DNA of 64,000 bases from Gilliamella sp. wkB178 (GCF_001690705.1 NZ_LZGK01000014.1:62001-126000), one strand, 5' to 3'. Positions 33,097 to 42,100 are shown, counted from the stretch's first letter. The notes: generated by a model from the letters alone, not told the origin. A program made the numbers and translations.

Positions 33097-35775
33097 CTAT
33101 GACTTTGGTTTTTTCCTTTCGATAGGTGCCCCATAGCGATTAGCATAAGGAAGACCACTTCCCCAGCAAGGATAAAATAAAAGTGGTAAATACATAATAC
33201 GCTTAATAAAGAAAAATCGATCACCATTATAATGATCATTTAAGCGCCTTTTTATCGCAAAAATAATATTAATTAATACAATAGCTCCTAAAATAATTGC
33301 AATCGGGTTCTGACTGTTTACAATAAATAATTTATTAAATCTATACAAAAAATAACTAAAAAATAGTTGTAATAAAAATCCTGTCTCATTTGCTCTTCCA
33401 TGCCAACGCCAAAATTGACAGGCTTTATTTTTTGGTAATGGGGTTGAGGTAAGTTCATTTTTATTGTTTGCATCTTTTGCTAGCAGTAGTGCAGCACAAA
33501 GTCGTAATACTAGGTCATTATCACTATTGTCTTTAAACGCAATTAACATCTTTAGTTCATCATTGTTACATACACCATAATAATGAGATAACCGATCAGC
33601 AAGTTTTTTTAACTTATCTACTGATTCGTTGTAATGATATTTTTTGCGATCAAAGGTAAATGGCAGATTGCGATGTTTTGCAAATCGGTTAGCAATGGTT
33701 TGTAATTCTTGGTTATCATCAGCAATTTTCCCTAATATACGATGTAACTTTTCTGTTTGTGAAGATTTATATAATAAAATTGTCAGTAATAACATTAAAT
33801 AAACTGGGTTATGATTTGCTAATTTTAATTTCCATAATTTTGCTATGTTTTGTTGTATATCATAAAAATCAATTTGTTCTGGATCACTATCAATAACTGA
33901 TTCAATTGAATTTGGAAAATTGAGTAACATACAATTAATCATTTTATTATCATTATTAATGGCATTGTATAATTCGTTTTCATTTTGCCAATTACTTTGT
34001 GTAATGGCATTAACAACGGGAATAATTGGGCTGTCATCTGGTATATTAAAAGTACTATTATTTTGTTTAATATATGCCGCAATTTTGGCAGGATTATTTG
34101 CCAGAGCGATGACTAACATACAATATCGATACCATTGCCAGTATGTATCCCTATCATTTGCATAAGGCGGATTAGGAAAATCGTAACCTATCCTCATGGC
34201 AAAAAATACTAACCAATCAAACATTTCCATTTGTGAATAGCTAATGTAGTAATATAAATGTGATTTAGAAACAAACGGTAAATGACGGAATCTATCTAAC
34301 CATAAACGAGCAAAAACAAACTGATTATTTTCTATTTCTGGGTTCCATTCATCCGGAATTGATGCATTTTCATCATTGTCGTATAACCAAGTTTTAAATT
34401 GTTGGATTGGCTCAAGTTTGGTTATCCATTCGAGATATTGTTTAGCTTGGCGTTGTAAATTTTGGATAATAAATAACTCAAAAGCGTTGTCACTATCTTC
34501 CTCCAGAATTTCTTGTAATAAAATTTCATTACCATGACGTAACATAATTGCGTGACGATATAAACGAAGTAAGTGATTACTGTCTTCATCACTTAATAGT
34601 GATAATAGAATTTGCCGGTAATTCCAATTTTCAGTTAAAGCCCAACTAATAAAATCAGCAATTTCTGGGGTATAATCGTCTTTATTTAGTTTGACTAAGC
34701 GGGCGATAGTAGTTGTACTAAATCGCGGAATGGTATACATCAAATCTTCGGTGGTGTTAGGCTGTAAACAGGCTGAATGATTTAATGCGACAATTAATAA
34801 AGGTAAATGCTCTTTAGCATACACTGAACACCAATAAATTATCCAACTGGCTGACTTTTCTTGATAATGGCCTGAATTATAAAGTTCTAACCAATATTTT
34901 AAACTGTTATCTTTATCATCAAGTAAGGTGTATTGTTGCGCGGCTATATATTTCCATTCGATGATTAAATGTGGTTCAAGCTCTATTACGGCTAACTGTG
35001 ATAACGCATAGCCTAGAATTGCTGCGTTAGCCTGTTTGGCATAGCAATGCCAGTTTGCATATTGCAACATCAGATTTTCATCATTAGGTAAGTAGATTAC
35101 AGTATCTTGTGATAAGAAATAATCTAATTCTCCCGCTGATCGTTCCCAAAAAATCCATTTGGCAAAATCTAAATAATCTAAGGTTACATTTTGTAGAGTC
35201 TTACTGATAGTAGATAACGTCGCATAATTAAAATAATCACCTTGTTCAATTTGATTCAAAAAATCGTCATAACGATCTATTTTATCAGGTAATTGTGTCA
35301 TCAATTGTTGGCGCCAGCGTAAACTATCCGCTAAAACCTTAGTACAAGAAAGGGATACATGACTAGTAGAGTAACTTATTTCCAGTAACTGCCATTTGAC
35401 AATATCAATAACAGTCATAGAGTAGTCGTAAAACGAGGCCACAAATTGATGCCATTCATCAATGTTGTAACAACGTTGAGGATCGTCCAATAATGATTGA
35501 TATTTTTGGCAAATCTCATTGACCTGAATCTCTTCTGTTGAAATTGGGTTTGGCGCATTGCTTTCATTTAATGATTCTGATAGTGAAGTGTCGATGGTGG
35601 TTTCTGGGGAATCTGCATATTGCATAGCATATTCGTATGCCTCACGTAATGCTTTAAAACCCTCAGGATCAGTTTCCGGATGATATTTTGGTAATTTTGC
35701 TCGATATGCCTGACGAATAACAGCTTTATCAGTAGTTTCTTCAATTCCTAATAGGTGCCAACATGTTTCTATCAT
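33097..35775 (-). CDS. J-like membrane protein, likely HscC partner (DjlB/DjlC-related)
   Basis: An 892-residue protein starting with a J-like domain (CWHLLGIEETTDKAVIRQAY, then HPETDPEGFKALREAYEYA). The canonical HPD is HPE at residues 32-34. A long helical middle part shows no motif I recognise. The last 105 or so residues look like a degenerate DUF805 membrane domain: WRWHGRANETG, two hydrophobic segments, AIKRRLNDHYNG, and a GSGLPYANRYGAP tail. Its ATG (35775) overlaps the DUF1266 stop as ATGA. Context next to hscC suggests a dedicated co-chaperone; E. coli DjlB/DjlC are about half this length. Confidence 0.75.
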   Translation of the reverse strand: MIETCWHLLGIEETTDKAVIRQAYRAKLPKYHPETDPEGFKALREAYEYAMQYADSPETTIDTSLSESLNESNAPNPISTEEIQVNEICQKYQSLLDDPQRCYNIDEWHQFVASFYDYSMTVIDIVKWQLLEISYSTSHVSLSCTKVLADSLRWRQQLMTQLPDKIDRYDDFLNQIEQGDYFNYATLSTISKTLQNVTLDYLDFAKWIFWERSAGELDYFLSQDTVIYLPNDENLMLQYANWHCYAKQANAAILGYALSQLAVIELEPHLIIEWKYIAAQQYTLLDDKDNSLKYWLELYNSGHYQEKSASWIIYWCSVYAKEHLPLLIVALNHSACLQPNTTEDLMYTIPRFSTTTIARLVKLNKDDYTPEIADFISWALTENWNYRQILLSLLSDEDSNHLLRLYRHAIMLRHGNEILLQEILEEDSDNAFELFIIQNLQRQAKQYLEWITKLEPIQQFKTWLYDNDENASIPDEWNPEIENNQFVFARLWLDRFRHLPFVSKSHLYYYISYSQMEMFDWLVFFAMRIGYDFPNPPYANDRDTYWQWYRYCMLVIALANNPAKIAAYIKQNNSTFNIPDDSPIIPVVNAITQSNWQNENELYNAINNDNKMINCMLLNFPNSIESVIDSDPEQIDFYDIQQNIAKLWKLKLANHNPVYLMLLLTILLYKSSQTEKLHRILGKIADDNQELQTIANRFAKHRNLPFTFDRKKYHYNESVDKLKKLADRLSHYYGVCNNDELKMLIAFKDNSDNDLVLRLCAALLLAKDANNKNELTSTPLPKNKACQFWRWHGRANETGFLLQLFFSYFLYRFNKLFIVNSQNPIAIILGAIVLINIIFAIKRRLNDHYNGDRFFFIKRIMYLPLLFYPCWGSGLPYANRYGAPIERKKPKS

Positions 35776-36470
35776 GACCAATCATACTCCATTAATGATT
35801 CCGGTTTTTCCAATTCTTCAATATCAATAAACCAAGGTAAGCGATTACAGGGCGAGTCTTCATCAGTGTTTAATATCGACATTATATGAGTTCTGGATGA
35901 TTTGGATAATTCATAACCTAAAATTTCTAAATTTTGGTTATCACCTAATGTTTTCCAGTAATGATAACCAACAAACCAACCAGCAAAATATTGTTTCCAG
36001 GTTTTATAATAATATTGTGAACGCAAGGCCATACGAGAAAAAATCCATAAAGCTTCTTGTTCAGTAATATATTTATTAGTAATGCCATTACGTAAAATAT
36101 AACCCATGCGAGCATAATCCCAAGCTCGAATGCCACCCACACCACATTCAGAAAAAGTTTGTTCTACCAGTGTCAGCAGTACATTTTGGTAATCATTTTG
36201 TGATTGACAATATGCTAACCATTTATATTCAGGTAAACGGTCATACATAAAATAGTAATGTGATAATGCGGTAGCATGGCCATCATCAATCATACCGAAA
36301 ACCCGATCGAACAGATTTTCGCGAGAGCTAATTCCCCAATCTTTTGACATATCGACAAACTCATCTTCAGGGAATATGCAAGGCCCGGTATAACTGGCAC
36401 CACATTCTTTATTTAGTGCTACCATTGGCGCAGACAAACCGTATAGCCAATCGATATAATTTTGATCCAT
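35772..36470 (-). CDS. DUF1266 family protein (YbeR/YbeU-like)
   Basis: A 232-residue soluble protein of unknown function, rich in Trp and Tyr. The C-terminal half carries the DUF1266 pattern (GVGGIRAWDYARMGYILRNG, ITEQEALWIFSRMA, FAGWFVGYHYW). E. coli has two such proteins (YbeR, YbeU) in the hscC-djlB-djlC cluster, so the association with hscC is conserved. First gene of a two-gene operon with the J-like protein; the stop and the next start share ATGA. Confidence 0.78.
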   Translation of the reverse strand: MDQNYIDWLYGLSAPMVALNKECGASYTGPCIFPEDEFVDMSKDWGISSRENLFDRVFGMIDDGHATALSHYYFMYDRLPEYKWLAYCQSQNDYQNVLLTLVEQTFSECGVGGIRAWDYARMGYILRNGITNKYITEQEALWIFSRMALRSQYYYKTWKQYFAGWFVGYHYWKTLGDNQNLEILGYELSKSSRTHIMSILNTDEDSPCNRLPWFIDIEELEKPESLMEYDWS

Positions 36471-36724
36471 ATTAATAATCCATTAACATCCTATATACTA
36501 TTTAGTATTAAAAGATAGCAGAATTTATCAAGAAAAAGAAGCTGTTAACTTATGTGAGAAAACACATAGTAGGAAAATATAATTGATTTTTGCCTAAAAT
36601 TATTAATGCGATTGTAGCTATAAATTACAAAACTATTTTGCAAATCAATTTCTACAAGGCATAATAAAAAGTGATACTTTTAAGTATCTACTCATAACTG
36701 AGCAATAATTAATAAGGAGTTAGA

Positions 36725-37300
36725 ATGAAAAAAGTTGCCTTAGCTGCGATGTTAATGTCGAGTATATTAATGTTGCAAGGTTGTGTTGCCGCGGTGATTG
36801 GAGCCGGAGCGGGAGCCACAGCTAAAGTTGCAACAGATCCCCGAACTGCTGGGACTCAGGTTGATGATACCACATTAAATTCACGCATAAGTATGCAATT
36901 AAAGGATAATGGCACTAGCTTTATCGGTTCACGCATTTCTGTGAGTACTTATGATGGTAATGCCCTTTTGGTTGGGCAAGCTAATAGTGAACAAAGCGAG
37001 AAAGCTGAAAGCTTAACTCGTGAAGTTGACGGGGTGAAAAAAGTATTTAATCAAATTAGAATGGGTGAACCAGTTAGTGCTATGACTATTACTAATGATG
37101 CTTGGATCACTACCAAAGTTAAATCTCAACTAATTCTAGATGCCCAAACGAAAGCGCGTAATATTAAAGTTGTAACTGAAAATAGTGAAGTATTTTTAAT
37201 TGGTATTGTCACCCCGGAAGAAGGCAAAATTGCAGCTAGCTTAGCTAGTAAAGTTAAAGGTGTGAAAAAAGTTATCACACTATTTACTTCTATAGAATAA
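36725..37300 (+). CDS. dolP: Outer-membrane lipoprotein DolP (YraP), two BON domains
   Basis: A 191-residue lipoprotein, the same length as in E. coli. The signal peptide ends at a lipobox LQGC with Cys20 as the lipidated residue. Two BON domains follow (about residues 46-115 and 124-191), with TQVDDTTLNSRI and TNDAWITTKVKSQL as their first helices. DolP supports outer-membrane integrity and division-site amidase activation. GGAG lies 6 nt before the ATG. In E. coli it follows diaA; here it stands alone. Confidence 0.94.
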   Translation: MKKVALAAMLMSSILMLQGCVAAVIGAGAGATAKVATDPRTAGTQVDDTTLNSRISMQLKDNGTSFIGSRISVSTYDGNALLVGQANSEQSEKAESLTREVDGVKKVFNQIRMGEPVSAMTITNDAWITTKVKSQLILDAQTKARNIKVVTENSEVFLIGIVTPEEGKIAASLASKVKGVKKVITLFTSIE

Positions 37301-37304
37301 ACAC

Positions 37305-37354
37305 AGTCAATAAAGAAGAAGGATAATATTCTTTCTTTTTTATTGATACTGACT
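37305..37354. terminator. Imperfect bidirectional terminator between dolP and csdE
   Basis: AGTC-AATA-AAGAA on the left pairs with TTCTT-TATT-GACT on the right, with bulges; a T run (37334-37341) follows the inner stem on the plus strand. It fills the whole gap between the two convergent genes. Confidence 0.5.
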
Positions 37355-37748
37355 ATGCCACTGCTTGTATTCGTTCAATTATTTTGGTTATTCCCTGTAA
37401 ACGGGATTGACTTAATTCGTCGGTAATTTGCAGCTGACTTAGTATTGCTTGAAAATTAATAGCATGAATTTGTTGAGCAGTTTTATTATTAGCAATGATG
37501 ATTAAAACTGCCAGTAATCCTTTTACAATACGCCCCTCACTATCGCCCATGAAGATAAAAGTATTATCCGTTTGTTTTTGAAAGCTAAGCCAGACGCGAT
37601 TTTCACAACCATCAATTTGGTTATCTTCGGTCTTTTGATCATCAGGAAAGGCTGGTAGTTGTTTGGATAACAAAATTAATTGACGGTACCTTTCTTGCCA
37701 ATTATGTTGTTGTGAAAATAATTCCAATAAGCTTTGCTCTGTTGGCAT
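37353..37748 (-). CDS. csdE: Sulfur acceptor protein CsdE (SufE family)
   Basis: Takes persulfide sulfur from cysteine desulfurase CsdA. A 131-residue SufE fold; the acceptor cysteine is Cys48 in IDGCENRVWLSF. GRIVKGLLAVLIIIANNKT is the family helix. It follows csdA, its partner, on the same strand; 68 bp including one copy of the 39-bp repeat separate them. The identification as CsdE rather than SufE rests on the adjacent CsdA; no sufBCD genes are present. Confidence 0.88.
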   Translation of the reverse strand: MPTEQSLLELFSQQHNWQERYRQLILLSKQLPAFPDDQKTEDNQIDGCENRVWLSFQKQTDNTFIFMGDSEGRIVKGLLAVLIIIANNKTAQQIHAINFQAILSQLQITDELSQSRLQGITKIIERIQAVA

Positions 37749-37774
37749 AATATTACCTTTGGATATTTAGTTGT

Positions 37775-37813
37775 TTGTCAAGATGTTTCCTGAGAACTAT
37801 ACGTTTCAGTATA
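37775..37813. repeat. 39-bp intergenic repeat, copy 2
   Basis: Differs from 5957-5995 at two positions. It begins 3 bp after the csdA stop on the minus strand and fills most of the csdA-csdE gap. The TATAC / GTATA inverted pair and the two GTTTC units are conserved. Confidence 0.8.
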
Positions 37814-37816
37814 AAA

Positions 37817-39028
37817 CTATGTCAATATTGCTATTGCGTTTTGTATAGCTTCAATTAGTTTATCAACATCTTGTTGGTTATTATAAGGCATTAGTGAAAT
37901 ACGAATCACGCCATGACAACCAAGTTTTTGCATCAGAGGTTGTGCACAAAGCTCGCCAGTACGAATAGCTATTTTCTGTTCACCGAGCAAAATTGCCAGA
38001 TCATTGTGGTGAATATTTTTAATATTGAAACTAATAATTGGGCTATTATCGACACTATAAAATTCAATATCAGTTATCTTCATTAATTGTGATTTAGTGT
38101 AATTAGCTAGTTGTTCTGTATAGCGATCGGCTTGTTTAACATCCCAATTTCTTAACCAATCAAGTGTAGCTGCAAAACCAATAATCCCGGCAATATTAGG
38201 GGTGCCAGCTTCAAATTTATAGGGTAGATCTGCCGGTTGAAAATCACTAAAGGAAGCAGTCTTTAACATTTTACCACCGCCTTGCCAGACACTCATTTGC
38301 TTAAGTAATAGTTGTTTACCATATAAAACCCCTAGCCCTGTCGGACCATATAGTTTATGTGCCGAAAAAGCATAAAAATCGATATCGAGTTGTTTAACAT
38401 CTAAACAATGATGGACAATGCCTTGAGCACCATCTACCACCAAAACTGCGTTATATTGATGGGTAATTTGACTTATTGTGGCTAAATCAGGGCAAAATCC
38501 GGTAACATTCGACATTTGAGTAATAGCAACAATTTTGGTGCGACTAGAGATAAGTGCTGATAATTCATCAATATTTGATGACCATTTAATTACTTTAGCT
38601 CCTGTTTGCTGCGCCACAATTAACCAAGGCAATAAGTTACTATGATGTTCAAGTTCGCTAACAATAATCTCATCATTAGGTTTTAATATGGTACGAGCAT
38701 AACTTTGTGCGACGATGTTAATGGATTCGGTTGTTCCTCGGGTCCAAATAATCTCACTATTGTCATTAGCGTGAATAAAATCAGCCACATATTGCCTAGC
38801 TTTATCGATACTTGCTGTGACTTGCAAGGCATCATGATGTAAGCTGCGCTGAGCAGTTGCGGTACTGTGAGCATAGTATTCATGCGTTGCTGCTATCATG
38901 GCTTGCGGTTTCAACGCAGTAGCCGCGGAGTCAAGATAAACACTTTGATCGTTTATGGCTGGGAAGTTGCTCCTAAATTTTTCCGGATTATAGTGTTTAT
39001 TGTGTGAGTTCAAGTCCAGCAATACCAT
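37817..39028 (-). CDS. csdA: Cysteine desulfurase CsdA (class II, SufS-like)
   Basis: PLP enzyme releasing sulfur from cysteine (and selenocysteine). With the start at 39028 it has 403 residues (E. coli 401). NFPAINDQSVYLDSAATALKP opens the fold, the PLP lysine is in YAFSAHKLYGPTG, and the active cysteine is in AIRTGELCAQPL. The 5' end lies inside ubiV by 32 bp; the frame stays open to 39148, but those extra residues overlap ubiV and are not conserved. The ribosome site is poor, so the start is uncertain and translation is probably coupled to ubiV. Confidence 0.9.
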   Translation of the reverse strand: MVLLDLNSHNKHYNPEKFRSNFPAINDQSVYLDSAATALKPQAMIAATHEYYAHSTATAQRSLHHDALQVTASIDKARQYVADFIHANDNSEIIWTRGTTESINIVAQSYARTILKPNDEIIVSELEHHSNLLPWLIVAQQTGAKVIKWSSNIDELSALISSRTKIVAITQMSNVTGFCPDLATISQITHQYNAVLVVDGAQGIVHHCLDVKQLDIDFYAFSAHKLYGPTGLGVLYGKQLLLKQMSVWQGGGKMLKTASFSDFQPADLPYKFEAGTPNIAGIIGFAATLDWLRNWDVKQADRYTEQLANYTKSQLMKITDIEFYSVDNSPIISFNIKNIHHNDLAILLGEQKIAIRTGELCAQPLMQKLGCHGVIRISLMPYNNQQDVDKLIEAIQNAIAILT

Positions 39029-39875
39029 TCCAGTAACCATTACAGTCTCGTTTTTGTTCAATGTGTAGTGGGTGGGTTCCATCTTCATTCGCTTTGAATT
39101 GTCTAACAATATCAAGGGTTTCAAGACCCAACGGCGAGATCCTAACAATATCCACTAACCCTTTCATGTCTTTAAGATTATTACCTAAGTTGTAGCAATA
39201 ACCACTTTGTGTCTGAATACCGTTCAAGACAAATACTTTTTGTTGTTCTTGTGAGAATACTTCACGCCCAACAGGGTATTTAATGCAGCAGGTTTCACAC
39301 TTATCTTTAGGCCTATCTTCTGAACGAGCAGTGAAGCAACGCGCAGAATAAGCTAAGGGTAAATAACCGTAACTAAACACCTCAACTTCAAATTTACGTT
39401 CAATATTCAGGCTAGCAAACTGCTTGAGCACATTAGTTAACCAGTCGCGTGAAAGTTCAACTGGCATGCACCAACGCACCATACCTTGTTTTTGCAATAA
39501 TTTTAAAGTTAAGGCGTTATAGCAATTAATTGCCGGCCCAGCAACAAAGGGTAGCTTATTATCGTGAGCGATATTGATTGCCGCCAGATCATTGGCTTCA
39601 ACTAAAAATTCGCCATTATTTACCAATTGGCGTAAATCATTAAGTTCAGATGGTGCCTCAAGCAAGGCCAGGGTTGACAGTACCACTTGTTTACCTGATT
39701 TAGCTATCTCTTTAGCTAAATCTAGCCAGTTGGGGACTTTCATTTCCCGGCGTTTGGTACAAACAGTTTCTCCCATATAGATAATATCTGCTTCACTGTT
39801 TGTTGCTGCATGATAAAAAGCTTCGGTTTCTATTTTAGGCCAGTAGTAAAGCACTGGTCCTAAGGCGTATTTCAT
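38997..39875 (-). CDS. ubiV: UbiV, Fe-S protein of anaerobic ubiquinone synthesis
   Basis: Member of the U32 peptidase-like family. With UbiU it performs oxygen-independent hydroxylation of the ubiquinone ring. The 292 residues equal E. coli UbiV, and the four 4Fe-4S cysteines are conserved (Cys39, Cys180, Cys193, Cys197; Cys196 is an extra neighbour). I start at the ATG 39875, with GTGAG 8 nt upstream, rather than at the GTG itself at 39887. It is downstream of ubiU on the same strand, with a 105-bp gap, and overlaps csdA. Confidence 0.95.
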   Translation of the reverse strand: MKYALGPVLYYWPKIETEAFYHAATNSEADIIYMGETVCTKRREMKVPNWLDLAKEIAKSGKQVVLSTLALLEAPSELNDLRQLVNNGEFLVEANDLAAINIAHDNKLPFVAGPAINCYNALTLKLLQKQGMVRWCMPVELSRDWLTNVLKQFASLNIERKFEVEVFSYGYLPLAYSARCFTARSEDRPKDKCETCCIKYPVGREVFSQEQQKVFVLNGIQTQSGYCYNLGNNLKDMKGLVDIVRISPLGLETLDIVRQFKANEDGTHPLHIEQKRDCNGYWNGIAGLELTQ

Positions 39876-39980
39876 TATTTTGCTCACTATAGTTATTTAG
39901 GTTAGATCATAGTTAATTTATTGATTTATAGCTCTATTTACTAACGTTAATAAGGGAATAATAGATATTATGTCTTTCGA

Positions 39981-40976
39981 TTATTGCCATTTACGGTGAT
40001 AAGCCCCTAAGGTAGTCTGCGTTCCTTCTGACATAGATCCCAAGGTGTCCATCCAATTTTTTTCAGCTTGGTATGCTTGTGGATTAGCCTTATACCGATC
40101 AATGGCTTGTCGCCACACTTTGGTAACTTGTTCTACATAAGCTGGGCTGCGTTGCCTGCCTTCAATTTTTACTGATGCAATATTAGCAGCAAAAAGTTCA
40201 GGTAATAGTTCAATTGTATTTAAACTGGTAGGTTCTTCGATAGGGTGATATAGTTCATCACCAACAAAATAGCGACCTTTACATAAAGTTGGGTAGCCAG
40301 CATTTTCACCTTTTTTATGGCAATCAATTAATACGTTATTTAAGCGAGATTCTAGCCCTTTTTCGGTTTCCTCCCAACGTACAAATTTGGCTGGTGAACA
40401 AGCACCAACAGTATTTGGTGATTCACCAGTTAAATAGGATGATAAATAACAACGTCCTTCGGCCATAATGCAAAGGCTACCAAAGGCAAATACCTCAAGT
40501 GGAACCGGTGAAACTTGTGATAATTGTTTTACTTGGTGCATTGAGAGGACTCGTGGTAATACAATCCGATGTACCCTAAAATTATTATGGTAAAACTTAA
40601 TTGATTCTTCGTTAGTTGACGAAGCTTGGACGGAAACATGGCGCTCAAGATCAGGATATTTTTCTGCAGCATAATCAAGCATTGCTAGATCAGCAATAAT
40701 TAACGCATCTGCACCAATATCAGCGGCGGTGTCAACTGCATATCGCCAACGTTCAAAATTTTCAGGATGTGCAAAAGTATTAATGGCAATATGTAATTTT
40801 CTACCATGTTTATGAACATAATCAGCGGCTTCAATTAATCGCTTTTCATTAAAGTTTAAACCAGCAAAATGGCGCGCATTAGTGTCATCTTTTAAACCAA
40901 TATAAACAGCATCTGCACCGTTATCAATTGCAACTTTAAGCGACGGCAATGAACCGGCAGGACAAAGAAGTTCCAT
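39981..40976 (-). CDS. ubiU: UbiU, Fe-S protein of anaerobic ubiquinone synthesis
   Basis: U32-family partner of UbiV; the heterodimer uses prephenate as oxygen source for ring hydroxylation in E. coli. The product is 331 residues, the same as E. coli, with cluster cysteines Cys169, Cys176, Cys193 and Cys232. Start at 40976 (MELLCPAG), with GGAG upstream. ubiT, the third member in E. coli, is not adjacent. A half-conserved FNR-like site (TTGATTAATGCGAA, 41032-41045) is upstream but weak. Confidence 0.96.
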   Translation of the reverse strand: MELLCPAGSLPSLKVAIDNGADAVYIGLKDDTNARHFAGLNFNEKRLIEAADYVHKHGRKLHIAINTFAHPENFERWRYAVDTAADIGADALIIADLAMLDYAAEKYPDLERHVSVQASSTNEESIKFYHNNFRVHRIVLPRVLSMHQVKQLSQVSPVPLEVFAFGSLCIMAEGRCYLSSYLTGESPNTVGACSPAKFVRWEETEKGLESRLNNVLIDCHKKGENAGYPTLCKGRYFVGDELYHPIEEPTSLNTIELLPELFAANIASVKIEGRQRSPAYVEQVTKVWRQAIDRYKANPQAYQAEKNWMDTLGSMSEGTQTTLGAYHRKWQ

Positions 40977-41216
40977 AATAATTTGCACTCCAATTTGGTA
41001 TTCAATACGCTGCGTATTATGCAATAATTCCTTGATTAATGCGAATAGAAACAGTTTATCTATTTGATAAGTAAATTTTTAGTAATCTAGTTAGTAAAGC
41101 AGTTTAATTAAATTACTCGTAAGTTTATATGTTTTCTATAATTATAAATCATATAACAAATTTTAAGGCATCTTATACCAATACAACATAAACTAGCAAA
41201 AAGTCTGTAAAAGCTT

Positions 41217-41276
41217 TATACTAGCGCCAATTTTTAATATGACAAGTATCATATTGAATAAAACCGTTCTTTAACA
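41217..41276 (+). promoter_or_regulatory. suhB promoter and leader with Nus-factor boxA
   Basis: A TATACT -10 (41217-41222) is followed by a GC-rich AGCGCC. About 45 nt downstream the leader contains GTTCTTTAACA (41266-41276), nearly the rRNA-operon boxA (GCTCTTTAACA in E. coli), 20 nt before the suhB ATG. In E. coli, Nus factors including SuhB bind a boxA in the suhB leader and repress it; this site fits that autoregulation. The -35 is weak. Confidence 0.65.
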
Positions 41277-41296
41277 TTATCAATTGGAAAAAAATT

Positions 41297-42100
41297 ATGC
41301 ATCCGATGCTAAATATTGCTATTCGTGCTGCTCGTAAAGCAGGTAATGTCGCCATTAAGGCTTATGAAAATCCTAGTTCAATCGAAATTGACACCAAAGG
41401 CGCTAACGATTTTGCCACTAATGTAGATCGTGCTGCTGAAGCCTTAATTATTGAAACAATTAAAAAAGCTTACCCAGATCACACTATTATTGCCGAAGAA
41501 AGTGGCCTAGCCAAAGGTAATGATAGTGATACACAATGGATAATTGATCCAATTGATGGTACCACTAATTTTATTAGGAATATCCCACATTTTGCCGTTT
41601 CTATCGCAGTGCGAGTGAAAGGTAAAACTGAAGCTGCTGTGGTCTATAACCCAATGAGTAATGAACTTTTCACTGCTGTAAGAGGGCAAGGCGCACAACT
41701 TAATGGTTACCGTATTCGCGTTAGTAATGCTAAAGACTTAGATGGAAGTGTTTTGGCAACCGCTTTTCCATTTAAATTAAAACAATATAGTGAAAGCTAT
41801 TTTGCAGTATTACAGAAATTATTTGCTAAATGTGGCGATTTTCGTCGAGCGGGGGCAGGTGCTTTAGATCTAGCTTATGTAGCAGCTGGTCGGTTAGATG
41901 GTTTTTTCGAAATTGGTTTAAAACCATGGGACATTGCTGGTGGTGAACTTATTTTACGTGAAGCTGGTGGGGTAATTACGGATTTTGCTGGTGGTAATAA
42001 CTATATGGTTTCTGGAAATGTTGTAGCTGGCAATCCTAAAGTAGTAAAAGAGCTATTAATTGCTACTCAAAATGAATGGCCTGAAAAATTACGTAATTAA
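41297..42100 (+). CDS. suhB: SuhB, inositol monophosphatase fold, Nus-complex factor
   Basis: The 267 residues equal the E. coli length. Metal-binding motifs of the inositol monophosphatase family are intact: Glu67 in AEESG, DPIDGTTNF from residue 84, and PWDIAGGELI. In E. coli SuhB's main role is in the rRNA antitermination complex with NusA/B/E/G, in addition to phosphatase activity. An rRNA-like boxA lies in its leader. It is a single gene, divergent from ubiU over a 320-bp spacer. Confidence 0.97.
   Translation: MHPMLNIAIRAARKAGNVAIKAYENPSSIEIDTKGANDFATNVDRAAEALIIETIKKAYPDHTIIAEESGLAKGNDSDTQWIIDPIDGTTNFIRNIPHFAVSIAVRVKGKTEAAVVYNPMSNELFTAVRGQGAQLNGYRIRVSNAKDLDGSVLATAFPFKLKQYSESYFAVLQKLFAKCGDFRRAGAGALDLAYVAAGRLDGFFEIGLKPWDIAGGELILREAGGVITDFAGGNNYMVSGNVVAGNPKVVKELLIATQNEWPEKLRN

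Noticed and set aside
37817-39148. Long version of csdA starting at 39148
   Set aside because: The extra 40 residues lie within ubiV in another frame and are not part of the desulfurase fold.
41032-41045. FNR-like site upstream of ubiU (TTGATTAATGCGAA)
   Set aside because: Only one half matches the consensus; recorded in the ubiU entry but not called as a site.
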